A stretch of 64,000 nt of DNA from Pseudomonas sp. ACN8 (GCF_002303925.1 NZ_MRCS01000012.1:79539-143538); one strand, 5' to 3'; shown: positions 48,573 to 57,392, counted from the first letter of the stretch. Program-made: numbers and translations. Notes: generated by a model not told the origin, from the sequence alone.

Positions 48573-48990
48573 CAAGGGATTTCTCTACACCGACACGGAA
48601 ATCGTCGTACCGTTCTTTGACGTCGACAGCATGCACGTGGTCTGGCACGGCCATTACGTCAAATACCTGGAGGTGGCCCGCTGTGCGCTGCTGGACAAGA
48701 TCGGCCACAACTACACGGCGATGAACGAATCAGGTTATGCGTGGCCGGTGATCGACCTGCAATTGCGCTACGTGCGCGGTGCGGTGTTCGGTCAGACACT
48801 CAACGTGCGCGCCAACCTGGTGGAGTGGGAGAACCGTTTGAAGATCAATTACCTGATCAGCGACCTGCAAACCGGTGAGCGCTTGACCCGCGCTGTCTCC
48901 GTGCAGGTCGCGGTCGACATGAGCAATCGCGAGATGCAACTGGCTTCGCCGAAGGTCTTCACCGATGCGGTAGAGAAGGCCCTGCCATGA
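48565..48990 (+). CDS. 4HBT-family thioesterase (aryl polyene operon)
   Basis: 141 aa hotdog protein from ATG 48565 (TGGAGG upstream), overlapping the lyase stop by 8 bp. The 4-hydroxybenzoyl-CoA thioesterase signature FFDVDSMHVVWHGHYVKYLE is intact, including the catalytic Asp. It may release chains or edit stalled ACPs. Its stop overlaps the next ATG (ATGA). Confidence 0.88.
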   Translation: MRSKGFLYTDTEIVVPFFDVDSMHVVWHGHYVKYLEVARCALLDKIGHNYTAMNESGYAWPVIDLQLRYVRGAVFGQTLNVRANLVEWENRLKINYLISDLQTGERLTRAVSVQVAVDMSNREMQLASPKVFTDAVEKALP

Positions 48991-49691
48991 GGTTCTGCGT
49001 CCCCCGCTCCCCTGTAGGAGCGAGCTTGCCCGCGATGGTCGTTAACGATGACACTGGGAACCTGACACCCCGCGGTGCTCTCAGGTTTTTCGCGAGCAAG
49101 CTCGCTCCTACAGTGTTCTGCGTGTTACTGGGCATTCCTGGACTGGCCCAAGCCTTTGACCTGCAACAACTCAGCGATCAACTGGCCCGGCCCGAGGTGA
49201 TCCACGGCCATTTTATCCAGGAAAAACACCTGCGCGCCCTGCCCCAGCCGCTGACCAGCAAGGGCACCTTCGTGCTGGCAAAAAACCACGGCCTGTTATG
49301 GCTGCTGAAAACACCTTTGCAACAGGACTATCGCATCACAGCCAAAGGCATTGCCCGGCGTGACGGCATTGTGTGGCAAATGCTGCCGGGCAAAAGCGCC
49401 GGTGCCGAGCAGAACCGTTTGTTCCTCGCCGTGCTGCAAGGCGACAGCAGTGGCCTGCAACGGGATTTCGAGTTGTCCCTGAGCGGCGACGCGCAGAACT
49501 GGAAGCTCACGCTGCTGCCGCGCTCGATGCTGCTCAAGCAGGTGTTCAACCAGATCAACATTACCGGCGCAGAACTGGTGCACAGCATCGAACTGCTCGA
49601 GACCCAGGGCGACAGTACGTTGTTGCGCATGCAGGACAGCACCAGCGCCCAGCCGTTGAGCGACGCGGAGCAGCATGACTTTGCCGAGTGA
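48987..49691 (+). CDS. LolA-like outer-membrane carrier with a BIME inside its signal peptide
   Basis: 235 aa as read from ATG 48987, which is coupled to the thioesterase stop like the other genes here. Residues 1-5 are MRFCV, residues 6-42 are translated REP sequence (VGASLPAM...ASKLAPT), and then VFCVLLGIPGLAQA resumes as a signal-peptide core before the mature FDLQQLSDQLARPEVIHGHFIQEKHL, typical of LolA-like proteins. The inserted 123 bp keep the frame. An alternative GTG at 49113 would give a normal short signal peptide but has no ribosome site. It should carry the pigment lipid through the periplasm, paired with the MMPL exporter. Confidence 0.8.
   Translation: MRFCVPRSPVGASLPAMVVNDDTGNLTPRGALRFFASKLAPTVFCVLLGIPGLAQAFDLQQLSDQLARPEVIHGHFIQEKHLRALPQPLTSKGTFVLAKNHGLLWLLKTPLQQDYRITAKGIARRDGIVWQMLPGKSAGAEQNRLFLAVLQGDSSGLQRDFELSLSGDAQNWKLTLLPRSMLLKQVFNQINITGAELVHSIELLETQGDSTLLRMQDSTSAQPLSDAEQHDFAE
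49011..49113. repeat. REP pair (BIME) inserted inside the LolA-like gene
   Basis: Forward REP 49011-49036 (with TTGCCCGCGAT) and reverse REP 49090-49113. The spacer GGTCGTTAACGATGAC belongs to the family seen at 4662-4763. Exact 9-bp direct repeats GTTCTGCGT flank it at 48992-49000 and 49115-49123. Confidence 0.92.
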
Positions 49692-52014
49692 ACGGTGGTT
49701 GCCCCGGCTGTTTCTGATCCTGCTGCTGGCAGTACTGGCGCTCGCCGGTTGGCAATGGCGTGGCGCCGCGCCGCTATCGGCCAACCTGATGGACCTGGTG
49801 CCCGGCACGGCGCCCGATGCCTTGGAACAGCGCGCAGAACAACGCATGCAAGAGCCGCTGAACCGCGAAATGCTGGTGCTGGTCGGCCACAGCGATCGCC
49901 AGCGGGCCGTCGCCATGGCGCAGACACTCGGCGAGCAATGGCAGGCCAGCGGCTTGTTCGAAAAGGTCCAGTGGACCCTGCAAGCCGACTTGCCGGCACT
50001 GCGCACGCAGTTGCTGCAAGGTCGCCTGGCGATGCTCCAGGCGGCGGATCGACAACTATTGATCGAGCACCCCGACACCTTTATCCAGCAACGGGTGCAG
50101 GCGTTGTTCGACCCGTTCAACGGTTACAGCCTGGTGCCGAGCCAGGACGACTGGCTGGGCCTGACCGGGCGCATCCAGAACAGCCAGCCGCAACGCGGTT
50201 CGGTGCAACTGGACATCGGCAGCGGCGCCCTGGTCGCCGATGCCGACGGCAAGAGCTGGGTGCTGTTGCGCGCGCGCACCACCGGCAACGCCTTCGACAT
50301 GAACCTGCCGCTGCAAGTGGCCGACCTGCTCGAACACAGCCGCGAAGAAGCCGCCCGACACGACGTGCAACTACTCGCCGCCAGCGGCCTGTTGTACGCA
50401 GCCAGCGGGCAACAGCAGGCCGCCCGGGAGATGACCTGGGTCGGTGGCGGTGCCACCGTGGGGATTTTGTTGCTGCTGCTGTTGGCCTTCCGGCGCTGGC
50501 GCGTCTTGCTGGCGTTCGTGCCGGTGCTGGTGGGCATGCTCTTCGGCGCGGTGGCCTGCGTGGCGTTATTCGGCCATATGCACGTGATGACCCTGGTGCT
50601 GGGTTCGAGCCTGATCGGTGTTGCGGTCGATTACCCGCTGCATTACCTGTCCAAAAGCTGGAGCCTGAAACCCTGGCACAGCTGGCCTGCCCTGCGCCTG
50701 ACCCTGCCCGGTTTGACCCTGAGCCTGATCACCAGCGGCATCGGTTACCTGGCCTTGGCCTGGACACCCTTCCCGGCGCTGACCCAGATTGCCGCGTTCT
50801 CTGCCGCCGGTTTGCTCGGTGCCTATTTGTCCGCCGTGTGTCTGCTGCCGGCATTGCTCAAGGGCGTAGACCTTCGCCCGGCGCAATGGCCATTGCGCGT
50901 TTGCGAGCTATTGCTGGGCTGTCGTGAAGCACTGCTCAAACAGTTGAAAACGCCAGTCTTGTTGGCGTTGCTGATCGTCTTTTGCCTGGGCGGCCTGTTG
51001 CAGCTGGGCAGCAAAAACGACATCCGTCAGTGGATCAGCGCACCGCAACAATTGACCGACGAAGCCCAGGCCATTGCCCGGATCACGGGCTATCAACCCA
51101 CCAGCCAGTTCTTTCTGATACGCGCCGCCAATCAGCAGCAACTGCTCGAACGTCAGACCGCTCTGAGAGAACGGCTGGATCAATTGATTGGCCTGGACAA
51201 GCTCCAGGGTTATCTGTCGCTCAATCAACTGGTCAGCCCGCCGAACGAACAGCTACAGGTGCGCGAAGCGTTGAGCAAACTGCCTTCGTTCTGGCGGCCG
51301 TTGCTCGACATCGGCGTACCGGCCGAGGCGCTGCAGGCCGAGCTGACGAAGCTGCAGGCACTGCCGACCGTGGACATTGACGCTGCGCTCAGCGGCCCGT
51401 TGGCAGAACCCTACCGGCCCCTATGGCTGGGGCCGACCGATGACGGCGTGGCGGCGATGGTCAGCCTGCAAGGCATCAACAACCCGGCCCTGCTGCGGCT
51501 CCAGGGTGAGGATTTACCCGGCGTGACACTGGTGGATCGACTGGGTGAATTGAACAATGTCTTCGCGGCCACCCAAATCAGTGCCGCAGAACTGAAACTC
51601 GCCTCCTGCGTGTTGATCGTGCTGGTGCTGATCCTTCCATTCGGCCTCGGCGGCGCGTTGCGTATCGTGTCCCTGCCCCTGCTGGCGGCGTTATGCAGCC
51701 TGGCCAGCCTCGGCTGGCTGGGGCAGCCGCTGACCCTGTTCAGCCTGTTCGGCCTGCTGCTGGTGACGGCGATCAGTGTCGATTACGCGATCCTGATGCG
51801 CGAACAGGTCGGCGGCGCGGCCGTGAGCCTGCTGGGTACTTTGCTGGCGGCGTTGACCACCTGGCTGTCGTTCGGCCTGCTGGCGGTGTCGAGTACTCCG
51901 GCGGTGAGCAGCTTCGGACTGTCGGTGAGCCTGGGCCTGATCTTCAGCTTCCTGCTCGCGCCGTGGGCCGGTCGCCAGGTGCATGAGCCCACGGCCGTGG
52001 AGCGGGCAACATGA
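49675..52014 (+). CDS. MMPL/RND-family lipid exporter (aryl polyene operon)
   Basis: 779 aa with the duplicated RND layout: membrane segment 1 near residues 9-25, a periplasmic loop of about 200 residues, five or six segments (about 250-410), a second loop, and a final set from about 640. The start MTLPSERWLPRLF overlaps the LolA-like gene by 17 bp. It probably extracts the finished lipid-anchored pigment from the inner membrane for the LolA-like carrier. Proton-motive energy is assumed from the family. Confidence 0.88.
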   Translation: MTLPSERWLPRLFLILLLAVLALAGWQWRGAAPLSANLMDLVPGTAPDALEQRAEQRMQEPLNREMLVLVGHSDRQRAVAMAQTLGEQWQASGLFEKVQWTLQADLPALRTQLLQGRLAMLQAADRQLLIEHPDTFIQQRVQALFDPFNGYSLVPSQDDWLGLTGRIQNSQPQRGSVQLDIGSGALVADADGKSWVLLRARTTGNAFDMNLPLQVADLLEHSREEAARHDVQLLAASGLLYAASGQQQAAREMTWVGGGATVGILLLLLLAFRRWRVLLAFVPVLVGMLFGAVACVALFGHMHVMTLVLGSSLIGVAVDYPLHYLSKSWSLKPWHSWPALRLTLPGLTLSLITSGIGYLALAWTPFPALTQIAAFSAAGLLGAYLSAVCLLPALLKGVDLRPAQWPLRVCELLLGCREALLKQLKTPVLLALLIVFCLGGLLQLGSKNDIRQWISAPQQLTDEAQAIARITGYQPTSQFFLIRAANQQQLLERQTALRERLDQLIGLDKLQGYLSLNQLVSPPNEQLQVREALSKLPSFWRPLLDIGVPAEALQAELTKLQALPTVDIDAALSGPLAEPYRPLWLGPTDDGVAAMVSLQGINNPALLRLQGEDLPGVTLVDRLGELNNVFAATQISAAELKLASCVLIVLVLILPFGLGGALRIVSLPLLAALCSLASLGWLGQPLTLFSLFGLLLVTAISVDYAILMREQVGGAAVSLLGTLLAALTTWLSFGLLAVSSTPAVSSFGLSVSLGLIFSFLLAPWAGRQVHEPTAVERAT

Positions 52015-53171
52015 TGGTCGTTCTGTTCTGGGCGATGGCGCTGGTGTTGTTCGCCGTGGCGACTCGTGTTGGCCGGCATTTCGGCCTGATTCCCATCGTC
52101 AGCCAGTTGTTGCTGGCGACCCTCGGCTTGCCGCTGTTGATGTATTTCTGGATCGAGCCCCAATGGCAGTTAAGCGGTGCGCTGCTGGTGTCACCGGGCT
52201 GGCTGAAGAACCTCTACAGCCTGAGCTTTGCCCTGTTGCTGGGCTACATCCTCAGCGATGTGATCGACCTGCAACTGGATCGCCAAAGCCTGAAAATCGC
52301 CCTGCCCAGCTTTTGCATTCCGTTTGCCTGCGGCCTGGCCACGGCGGTCTGGTTGTTACCGCCGCAACCGTGGATCAGCTCGCTGGCCGTCGGCCTGTTG
52401 TTCGCCATCACCGCGATCCCGGTGTTGTACCTGTACCTGCGGCACATTGATTACCCACCCGCCGCCACCCGGCGACTGGTGCAGACCGCGATCCTCATCG
52501 ACCTCGCCTGCTGGACGCTGTTCGGCATCGCCCAGGGCAGCCTGCACTTGAGCAGCCTGTTGCTGCCGCTGGCCGGCGCGTGCCTGCCGGTGCTGCTGCG
52601 GTTGCTCGGTTTGCGCCAGACATGGCTCTACAGCCTGAGCTTTTTCGCCCTGCTGGTCGTCGCCGAACACTTCAAGCTCAATGCGCTGATTTTCGGCATT
52701 GGTTATGTGTTGATCATGGCCGCTCTGAAAGCCCCACTGGTCCTGCCGCTACCGGCCGTGTGGATGGGTCGCTTGCAGACATACATCGCCATCCCGTTGA
52801 TCCTCACGTTCGGCATCGTGCAGATCAACGTGCACAGCGCGATAGACAGCCTCGGCTGGGTGCAACTGCTCGCCTTGCTGCTGTTGCCGATGCTGAGCAA
52901 ACTGCTGGGTAACTGGCTCGGCCTCGGCTGGGCCGGGGCCTCGTTCCAGGGCGCCAGCCGCTGGCGGGAAAGCGTGCTGCTGAACATCCGCGGCTTGAGC
53001 GAGATCGTTTTTCTCAACCTGCTGCTGCAACAGCAACTCATCAGCCCGCCGCTGTACTTTGCCCTGATGCTCATGGGTCTGATCGCCACACTGCTGCCAG
53101 CCCTGACCGGCATGCACCGAATCCCCCTGAAAGCCGCTGTCCCTGCAAGGAGCTCCCATGCCAACCGCTGA
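52011..53171 (+). CDS. Cation/proton antiporter-like membrane protein in aryl polyene operon
   Basis: 386 aa with about 11-12 hydrophobic segments. General resemblance to CPA2/Na+-H+ exchanger folds (FGLIPIVSQLLLATLGLPLL; LLNIRGLSEIVFLNLLL; GLLFAITAIPVLYLYLRH), but the usual acidic ion-binding pair is not evident. There is no KTN domain. ATGA overlap with the MMPL gene and 14-bp overlap with the flavoprotein gene show it is a true operon member. Role unknown. Confidence 0.68.
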   Translation: MMVVLFWAMALVLFAVATRVGRHFGLIPIVSQLLLATLGLPLLMYFWIEPQWQLSGALLVSPGWLKNLYSLSFALLLGYILSDVIDLQLDRQSLKIALPSFCIPFACGLATAVWLLPPQPWISSLAVGLLFAITAIPVLYLYLRHIDYPPAATRRLVQTAILIDLACWTLFGIAQGSLHLSSLLLPLAGACLPVLLRLLGLRQTWLYSLSFFALLVVAEHFKLNALIFGIGYVLIMAALKAPLVLPLPAVWMGRLQTYIAIPLILTFGIVQINVHSAIDSLGWVQLLALLLLPMLSKLLGNWLGLGWAGASFQGASRWRESVLLNIRGLSEIVFLNLLLQQQLISPPLYFALMLMGLIATLLPALTGMHRIPLKAAVPARSSHANR

Positions 53172-54405
53172 AATGGAATGTCGCCAGGTCGTGGTCATCG
53201 GCGCCGGTCCATCCGGTGCCATCGCCGCCGCGCTGCTCAAGCGCAAGGGACACGATGTGCTGGTGATCGAGCGCCAGCATTTCCCACGGTTTTCCATCGG
53301 TGAAAGCCTGTTGGCCCATTGCCTGGACTTCGTCGAGGAAGCGGGCATGCTCGACGCCGTCAACGTGGCCGGATTCCAGGTGAAAACCGGTGCCGCGTTT
53401 GCCTGGGGCGAGCGCTACAGCGCGTTTGATTTCGGCGAGACGTTCAGCGACGGCAAATCGACGACCTTTCAGGTCCAGCGCGCCGATTTCGACAAACTGC
53501 TGGCCGATCAGGCCGCGCTGCAGGGCGTGGAGATCCGCTATGGCGAAACCATCGTCAGCGTCGACATTGACCCGGTAAAACCGCAACTCGGCGTGCGCCG
53601 CGAAGACGGTAGCGAGTACCGTATCGAGGCCGGTTTCCTGCTCGATGCCAGTGGTTACGGCCGTGTGCTGCCGCGCTTGCTCGACCTCGAGGCGCCGTCG
53701 AACTTCCCGGTGCGTCAGGCCGTGTTCACTCACGTCGAAGACCGTATCGACCTCCCGACCTTCGACCGCAGCAAGATCCTCGTGACCACTCATCCGACCC
53801 AGCGTGACGTGTGGTTCTGGACCATCCCGTTCAGCAACGGGCGTTGCTCGGTCGGCGTGGTCGCCGCCGAGGAACGTTTCGCCGGCCGCAGCGACAATCT
53901 GGATGAGTGCCTGCGCAGCTTTATCGCCGAGACGCCAAGCCTGGCCAGCGTGTTGCTAAATGCGCAGTGGGACACCGAGGCCCGAACCATTGGCGGTTAC
54001 TCGGCCAACGTCAAAACCCTGCATGGCCCTGGCTTCGCGCTGCTGGGCAATGCCGCGGAATTCCTCGACCCGGTGTTTTCCTCCGGCGTGACCATCGCCA
54101 TGCGTTCGGCAAGCATGGCCGCCGGGGTCTTGCACCGTCAGTTGCAAGGCGAAGCCGTCGACTGGCAAACCGAGTTCGCCGAACCGCTCAAGCGCGGCGT
54201 CGACACCTTCCGTTGCTATGTCGAAGGCTGGTACGCCGGGACCTTCCAGGACGTGATTTTCCATGAGGGCAGCTCAAAGGAAATCCGCGGGATGATCAGC
54301 TCCATACTTGCCGGATATGCCTGGGATCAAAGCAACCCGTTCGTCAGTGAAGCCAGGCGCCGGTTGAAGGTGATATCGGAGTTCTGTGCGAAGGATGCGT
54401 CATGA
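53158..54405 (+). CDS. FAD-dependent halogenase-like oxidoreductase
   Basis: 415 aa flavoprotein. FAD site VVVIGAGPSGAIAAALL (Gly15-x-Gly17-xx-Gly20), GESLLAHC, and GNAAEFLDPVFSSGV. It carries WFWTIP at 219-224, which fits the WxWxIP signature of flavin-dependent halogenases, and a lysine in GFQVKTGAAF, a possible but unverified match to the halogenase catalytic lysine. Xanthomonadins are brominated aryl polyenes (established), so halogenation is plausible. Related geranylgeranyl-reductase-like flavoproteins could do a redox step instead. A ribosome site AAGGAGC precedes ATG 53158. Confidence 0.78.
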   Translation: MPTAEMECRQVVVIGAGPSGAIAAALLKRKGHDVLVIERQHFPRFSIGESLLAHCLDFVEEAGMLDAVNVAGFQVKTGAAFAWGERYSAFDFGETFSDGKSTTFQVQRADFDKLLADQAALQGVEIRYGETIVSVDIDPVKPQLGVRREDGSEYRIEAGFLLDASGYGRVLPRLLDLEAPSNFPVRQAVFTHVEDRIDLPTFDRSKILVTTHPTQRDVWFWTIPFSNGRCSVGVVAAEERFAGRSDNLDECLRSFIAETPSLASVLLNAQWDTEARTIGGYSANVKTLHGPGFALLGNAAEFLDPVFSSGVTIAMRSASMAAGVLHRQLQGEAVDWQTEFAEPLKRGVDTFRCYVEGWYAGTFQDVIFHEGSSKEIRGMISSILAGYAWDQSNPFVSEARRRLKVISEFCAKDAS

Positions 54406-55127
54406 ACTACTTGAGCGACCACTACGTCGAAGAAACCCGTTTCGGGTTGTGGTTCCTGCGCAGCCAGATCTGGCAACATTATGTGCTGCGGCTGGCGATC
54501 GACGATTTGCGCAACCTGTTCAGCGAAGCGCTGCCTGTCAGCCCGGTGCTGCTGGATGCCGGTTGCGGCCAGGGCAAGTCATTCCCGCTGCTGCGCCAGG
54601 CCTTTGCGCCCGGTCGCCTGATTGGCGTCGATGCTGACCCCCAGAGCCTGGACCAAAGCCGCGCAGAAGCGGCCCGCCAGGGCATGGAAGTGGAGTTGAT
54701 CGGCGGCGACTGCGCCAGCCTGAACCTGCCGGATGCCAGTATCGACCTGCTGTTCTGTCACCAGACCTTCCATCATCTGGTGGAGCAGGAACAGGCACTG
54801 GCCGAGTTCTACCGTGTACTCAAACCCGGCGGTTATCTGCTGTTCGCCGAATCCACCGAGGCTTACATTGATACCTGGGTGATCCGCTGGTTGTTCCGCC
54901 ACCCGATGCACGTGCAGAAAAGCGCTGCGCAGTACCTGCAAATGATTCACCGGCAGGGTTTCGAATTTACCGCGCAAAACGTGTCTTATCCGTACCTGTG
55001 GTGGAGTCGCGCCAAGGATTTCGGCCTGCTCGAACACTTGGGTGTGTGCAAGCCAAAACCCTTTGGCCAGCGGGAAGAAACCCTGGTCAATGTGGTGGCG
55101 CGCAAACCTTTTGAAGGATCCGTGTGA
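54402..55127 (+). CDS. SAM-dependent methyltransferase (aryl polyene operon)
   Basis: 241 aa class I methyltransferase: VLLDAGCGQGKSFPLL (SAM motif I), VDADPQSLDQS, FCHQTFHHLVEQEQALAEFYRVLKPGGYLL. In E. coli and Xenorhabdus APEs the aryl head carries methyl groups, so ring or O-methylation is likely (family knowledge, not visible here). ATGA overlap with the flavoprotein gene. Confidence 0.87.
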   Translation: MNYLSDHYVEETRFGLWFLRSQIWQHYVLRLAIDDLRNLFSEALPVSPVLLDAGCGQGKSFPLLRQAFAPGRLIGVDADPQSLDQSRAEAARQGMEVELIGGDCASLNLPDASIDLLFCHQTFHHLVEQEQALAEFYRVLKPGGYLLFAESTEAYIDTWVIRWLFRHPMHVQKSAAQYLQMIHRQGFEFTAQNVSYPYLWWSRAKDFGLLEHLGVCKPKPFGQREETLVNVVARKPFEGSV

Positions 55128-55158
55128 TGTTCATTACCCGTCACTTGAACTGCACAAC

Positions 55159-55250
55159 CTGTAGGAGCGAGCCTGCTCGCGATAGCGGTGGGTCAGTCAA
55201 AATGGATGTCGACTATAAAGCCGCCATCGCGAGCAGGCTCGCTCCTACAG
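55159..55250. repeat. REP pair (BIME) between methyltransferase and lipoprotein genes
   Basis: Inverted REPs of the GCCTGCTCGCGATAGC subtype. They lie in the 137 bp between the methyltransferase stop and the lipoprotein start, inside the operon. An in-frame reading through them from ATG 55124 is open. Confidence 0.9.
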
Positions 55251-55264
55251 GGGTTATCGGTGCT

Positions 55265-55744
55265 ATGCGATTTGTGTTGGTCGCTGCAACCCTGCTGCTG
55301 AGCGCCTGCGCCGGCCGGGCACCGCTGCCCGAGCAAAATCCGGATCTGCCATTGCCGCTGCAACTGCACATCCAGCTCTTACAGCCCGACGACCGCCAGG
55401 ACTGGGTGCTGGTGATCCAGCGTGAAGAGGTGGGTATTCGCTGGTCGATGATGGACCTGTTGGGCATTCCCCAGGCCCGCCAGAAATTGATCGATAAAAC
55501 CTGGGAGGCCGATGGTCTCCTGCCGCCCAATCCACAAGCCCGGGAGCTGTTCGCGGCGCTGCTGTTTGCGCTGACGCCGCAAGATGAACTGGCGGCCAAC
55601 TATCCCGGCGCCTGGCAGCACGGCAGACAACGCTCCCTGCCAGAGCGCTGGGATATCCGCTACGCACAACCGCAGAATTTTGAATTGAAGCTTCCAAATG
55701 GTCCAGCCTATCAAGTCACCCCCTTGAGCGGTGAATCGCCATGA
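55265..55744 (+). CDS. Small lipoprotein (aryl polyene operon)
   Basis: 159 aa from ATG 55265. Lipoprotein signal MRFVLVAATLLLSAC with the acylated Cys15 and Ala16 at +2, which would favour the outer membrane. The rest (LQLHIQLLQPDDRQDWVLVIQREEVGIRWSMMDLLG) is uncharacterised, but such a lipoprotein is a usual APE cluster member (DUF3261-like, memory). A start at 55124, coupled to the methyltransferase stop, reads in frame through the REP pair but adds 47 unlikely residues. Overlaps the next gene by 4 bp. Confidence 0.8.
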   Translation: MRFVLVAATLLLSACAGRAPLPEQNPDLPLPLQLHIQLLQPDDRQDWVLVIQREEVGIRWSMMDLLGIPQARQKLIDKTWEADGLLPPNPQARELFAALLFALTPQDELAANYPGAWQHGRQRSLPERWDIRYAQPQNFELKLPNGPAYQVTPLSGESP

Positions 55745-56937
55745 CGGTTTACCTCAACGCTCTCGGCCTGGTCTGTGCGCTGGGCCGCGACAAGCAGGAA
55801 GTTGCCTGCAACCTGTTTGCCGGCGACTGCGGCGGCATGCGCGAACAAGCCGGTTGGGTGCAGCAACGCACGCTGCCGGTCGGTGCGGTCCAGGGCAAAC
55901 TGGCAACCCTTCCTGCCGACATGTCGCGCCATCACAGTCGCAACAATCAGTTGTTGCTGGAGGCCACGCTGCAAGTCCGCCCGGACATCGACAGCGCGAT
56001 CCAGACCTACGGCCGCGACCGCATCGGTGTCGTGCTGGGCACCAGCACCTCGGGTATCGACGAGGCCAGCCAGAGCCTGGCGCATTACCTGCGTGAAAAG
56101 CAGTTCCCTGCCGAGTACGACTATCAGCAACAGGAACTCGGAGCACCGGCGAACTTCCTCGCCGAGTGGCTGCACTTGAGCGGGCCGGCCTACGTCATTT
56201 CCACGGCCTGCACTTCCAGCGCCCGAGCCATGATGAGCGCCCAGCGCCTGTTGGACCTGGGCATTTGCGACGCGGTGCTGTGTGGCGGTGTCGACACCTT
56301 GTGCAAGCTGACCCTCAACGGTTTCTCGGCGCTGGAAGCGGTCTCGGAACAACGCTGCAATCCGTTTTCGGTGAACCGCAATGGCATCAACATTGGCGAA
56401 GCGGCGGTGCTGTTCCTGATGACCAGGCGTGCTAGCGACAGCCAAGCGATTGCCTTGCTCGGCAGCGGCGCCAGTTCCGATGCGCATCACATCTCCGCCC
56501 CGGAGCCGACCGGTCGAGGCGCCCTGCAAGCGATGCGCAAAGCCTTGGGCCGCGCCAACCTGCAGCCGGAGCAAATCGCTTATCTGAACCTGCACGGCAC
56601 CGCCACCCAGCACAACGACGCCATGGAGAGCCAGGCCGTGGCGACGCTGTTCCCGGCCGGCGTGCCCTGTTCGTCGAGCAAACCCATGACCGGCCACACC
56701 CTCGGTGCCGCCGGGGCGCTGGAGGCGGCGTTCTGCTGGTTGAGCCTGAGCCCGGACAATCGCGAGCATGCCCTGCCACCGCACGTCTGGGACGGACAGC
56801 CCGATCCCGGACTGCCACCGCTGCACTGGGTGACCCCGGCCACTCGCCTGACGTCCATTGCACCCCGCTACCTGATGAGCAATTCCTTTGCCTTCGGTGG
56901 CAACAACGTCAGCCTGATTATCGGAGACGCCCCATGA
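55741..56937 (+). CDS. Beta-ketoacyl-ACP synthase 1 (aryl polyene operon)
   Basis: 398 aa thiolase-fold ketosynthase with the full triad: Cys157 in STACTSS, His in LHGTATQHND, and His in KPMTGHTLGAAGALE. It should elongate the aryl starter with malonyl-ACP units, probably paired with the chain-length-factor-like protein at 40995. ATGA overlaps with both neighbours. Confidence 0.92.
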   Translation: MTVYLNALGLVCALGRDKQEVACNLFAGDCGGMREQAGWVQQRTLPVGAVQGKLATLPADMSRHHSRNNQLLLEATLQVRPDIDSAIQTYGRDRIGVVLGTSTSGIDEASQSLAHYLREKQFPAEYDYQQQELGAPANFLAEWLHLSGPAYVISTACTSSARAMMSAQRLLDLGICDAVLCGGVDTLCKLTLNGFSALEAVSEQRCNPFSVNRNGINIGEAAVLFLMTRRASDSQAIALLGSGASSDAHHISAPEPTGRGALQAMRKALGRANLQPEQIAYLNLHGTATQHNDAMESQAVATLFPAGVPCSSSKPMTGHTLGAAGALEAAFCWLSLSPDNREHALPPHVWDGQPDPGLPPLHWVTPATRLTSIAPRYLMSNSFAFGGNNVSLIIGDAP

Positions 56938-57392
56938 TTGACTGGCCGCTCGCCGAATTGCTGCCCCACGCCGGCGACATGATCCTTATCGACCGGATCC
57001 TGGCGTTCGATGAAGAGCAGATTCACACGCGCCTGACCGTCAAGCCCGATGGCCTGTTCAATCTCCCCGACGGCAGTCTGCCAGCCTGGGTCGGCATCGA
57101 ACTGATGGCCCAGAGCGTGGCCGCCTTCGCCGGTTGCCATGCGCGCCAGCGCGGTGATGCGGTGGAATTGGGCTTCCTGCTCGGCAGCCGCAAATTCGAA
57201 TGCAACGTCGATCGTTTTCCGGCCGGTACCGAGTTGACCATCCACGGGGTTCGCTCCCTGGAAGACGATAACGGCATGGGCGTGTTCGAATGCCACATCA
57301 ACGCCCCCGGCATTCACGTCACCGCTCGTCTGAACGTGTTCCGCCCACCCCAGGCCGCTCAATATCTCCATGAACCCGAAGGAGTCCAGTGA
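56934..57392 (+). CDS. Hotdog 3-hydroxyacyl-ACP dehydratase (aryl polyene operon)
   Basis: 152 aa: LLPHAGDMILIDRIL at the start and PAWVGIELMAQSVAAFAG, which supplies the Glu of the hotdog dehydratase helix, but no GHFP histidine. The fused dehydratase domain in the ligase at 43549 has the His but not the Glu, so the two may form one mixed active site. It would introduce the conjugated double bonds. Confidence 0.88.
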   Translation: MIDWPLAELLPHAGDMILIDRILAFDEEQIHTRLTVKPDGLFNLPDGSLPAWVGIELMAQSVAAFAGCHARQRGDAVELGFLLGSRKFECNVDRFPAGTELTIHGVRSLEDDNGMGVFECHINAPGIHVTARLNVFRPPQAAQYLHEPEGVQ

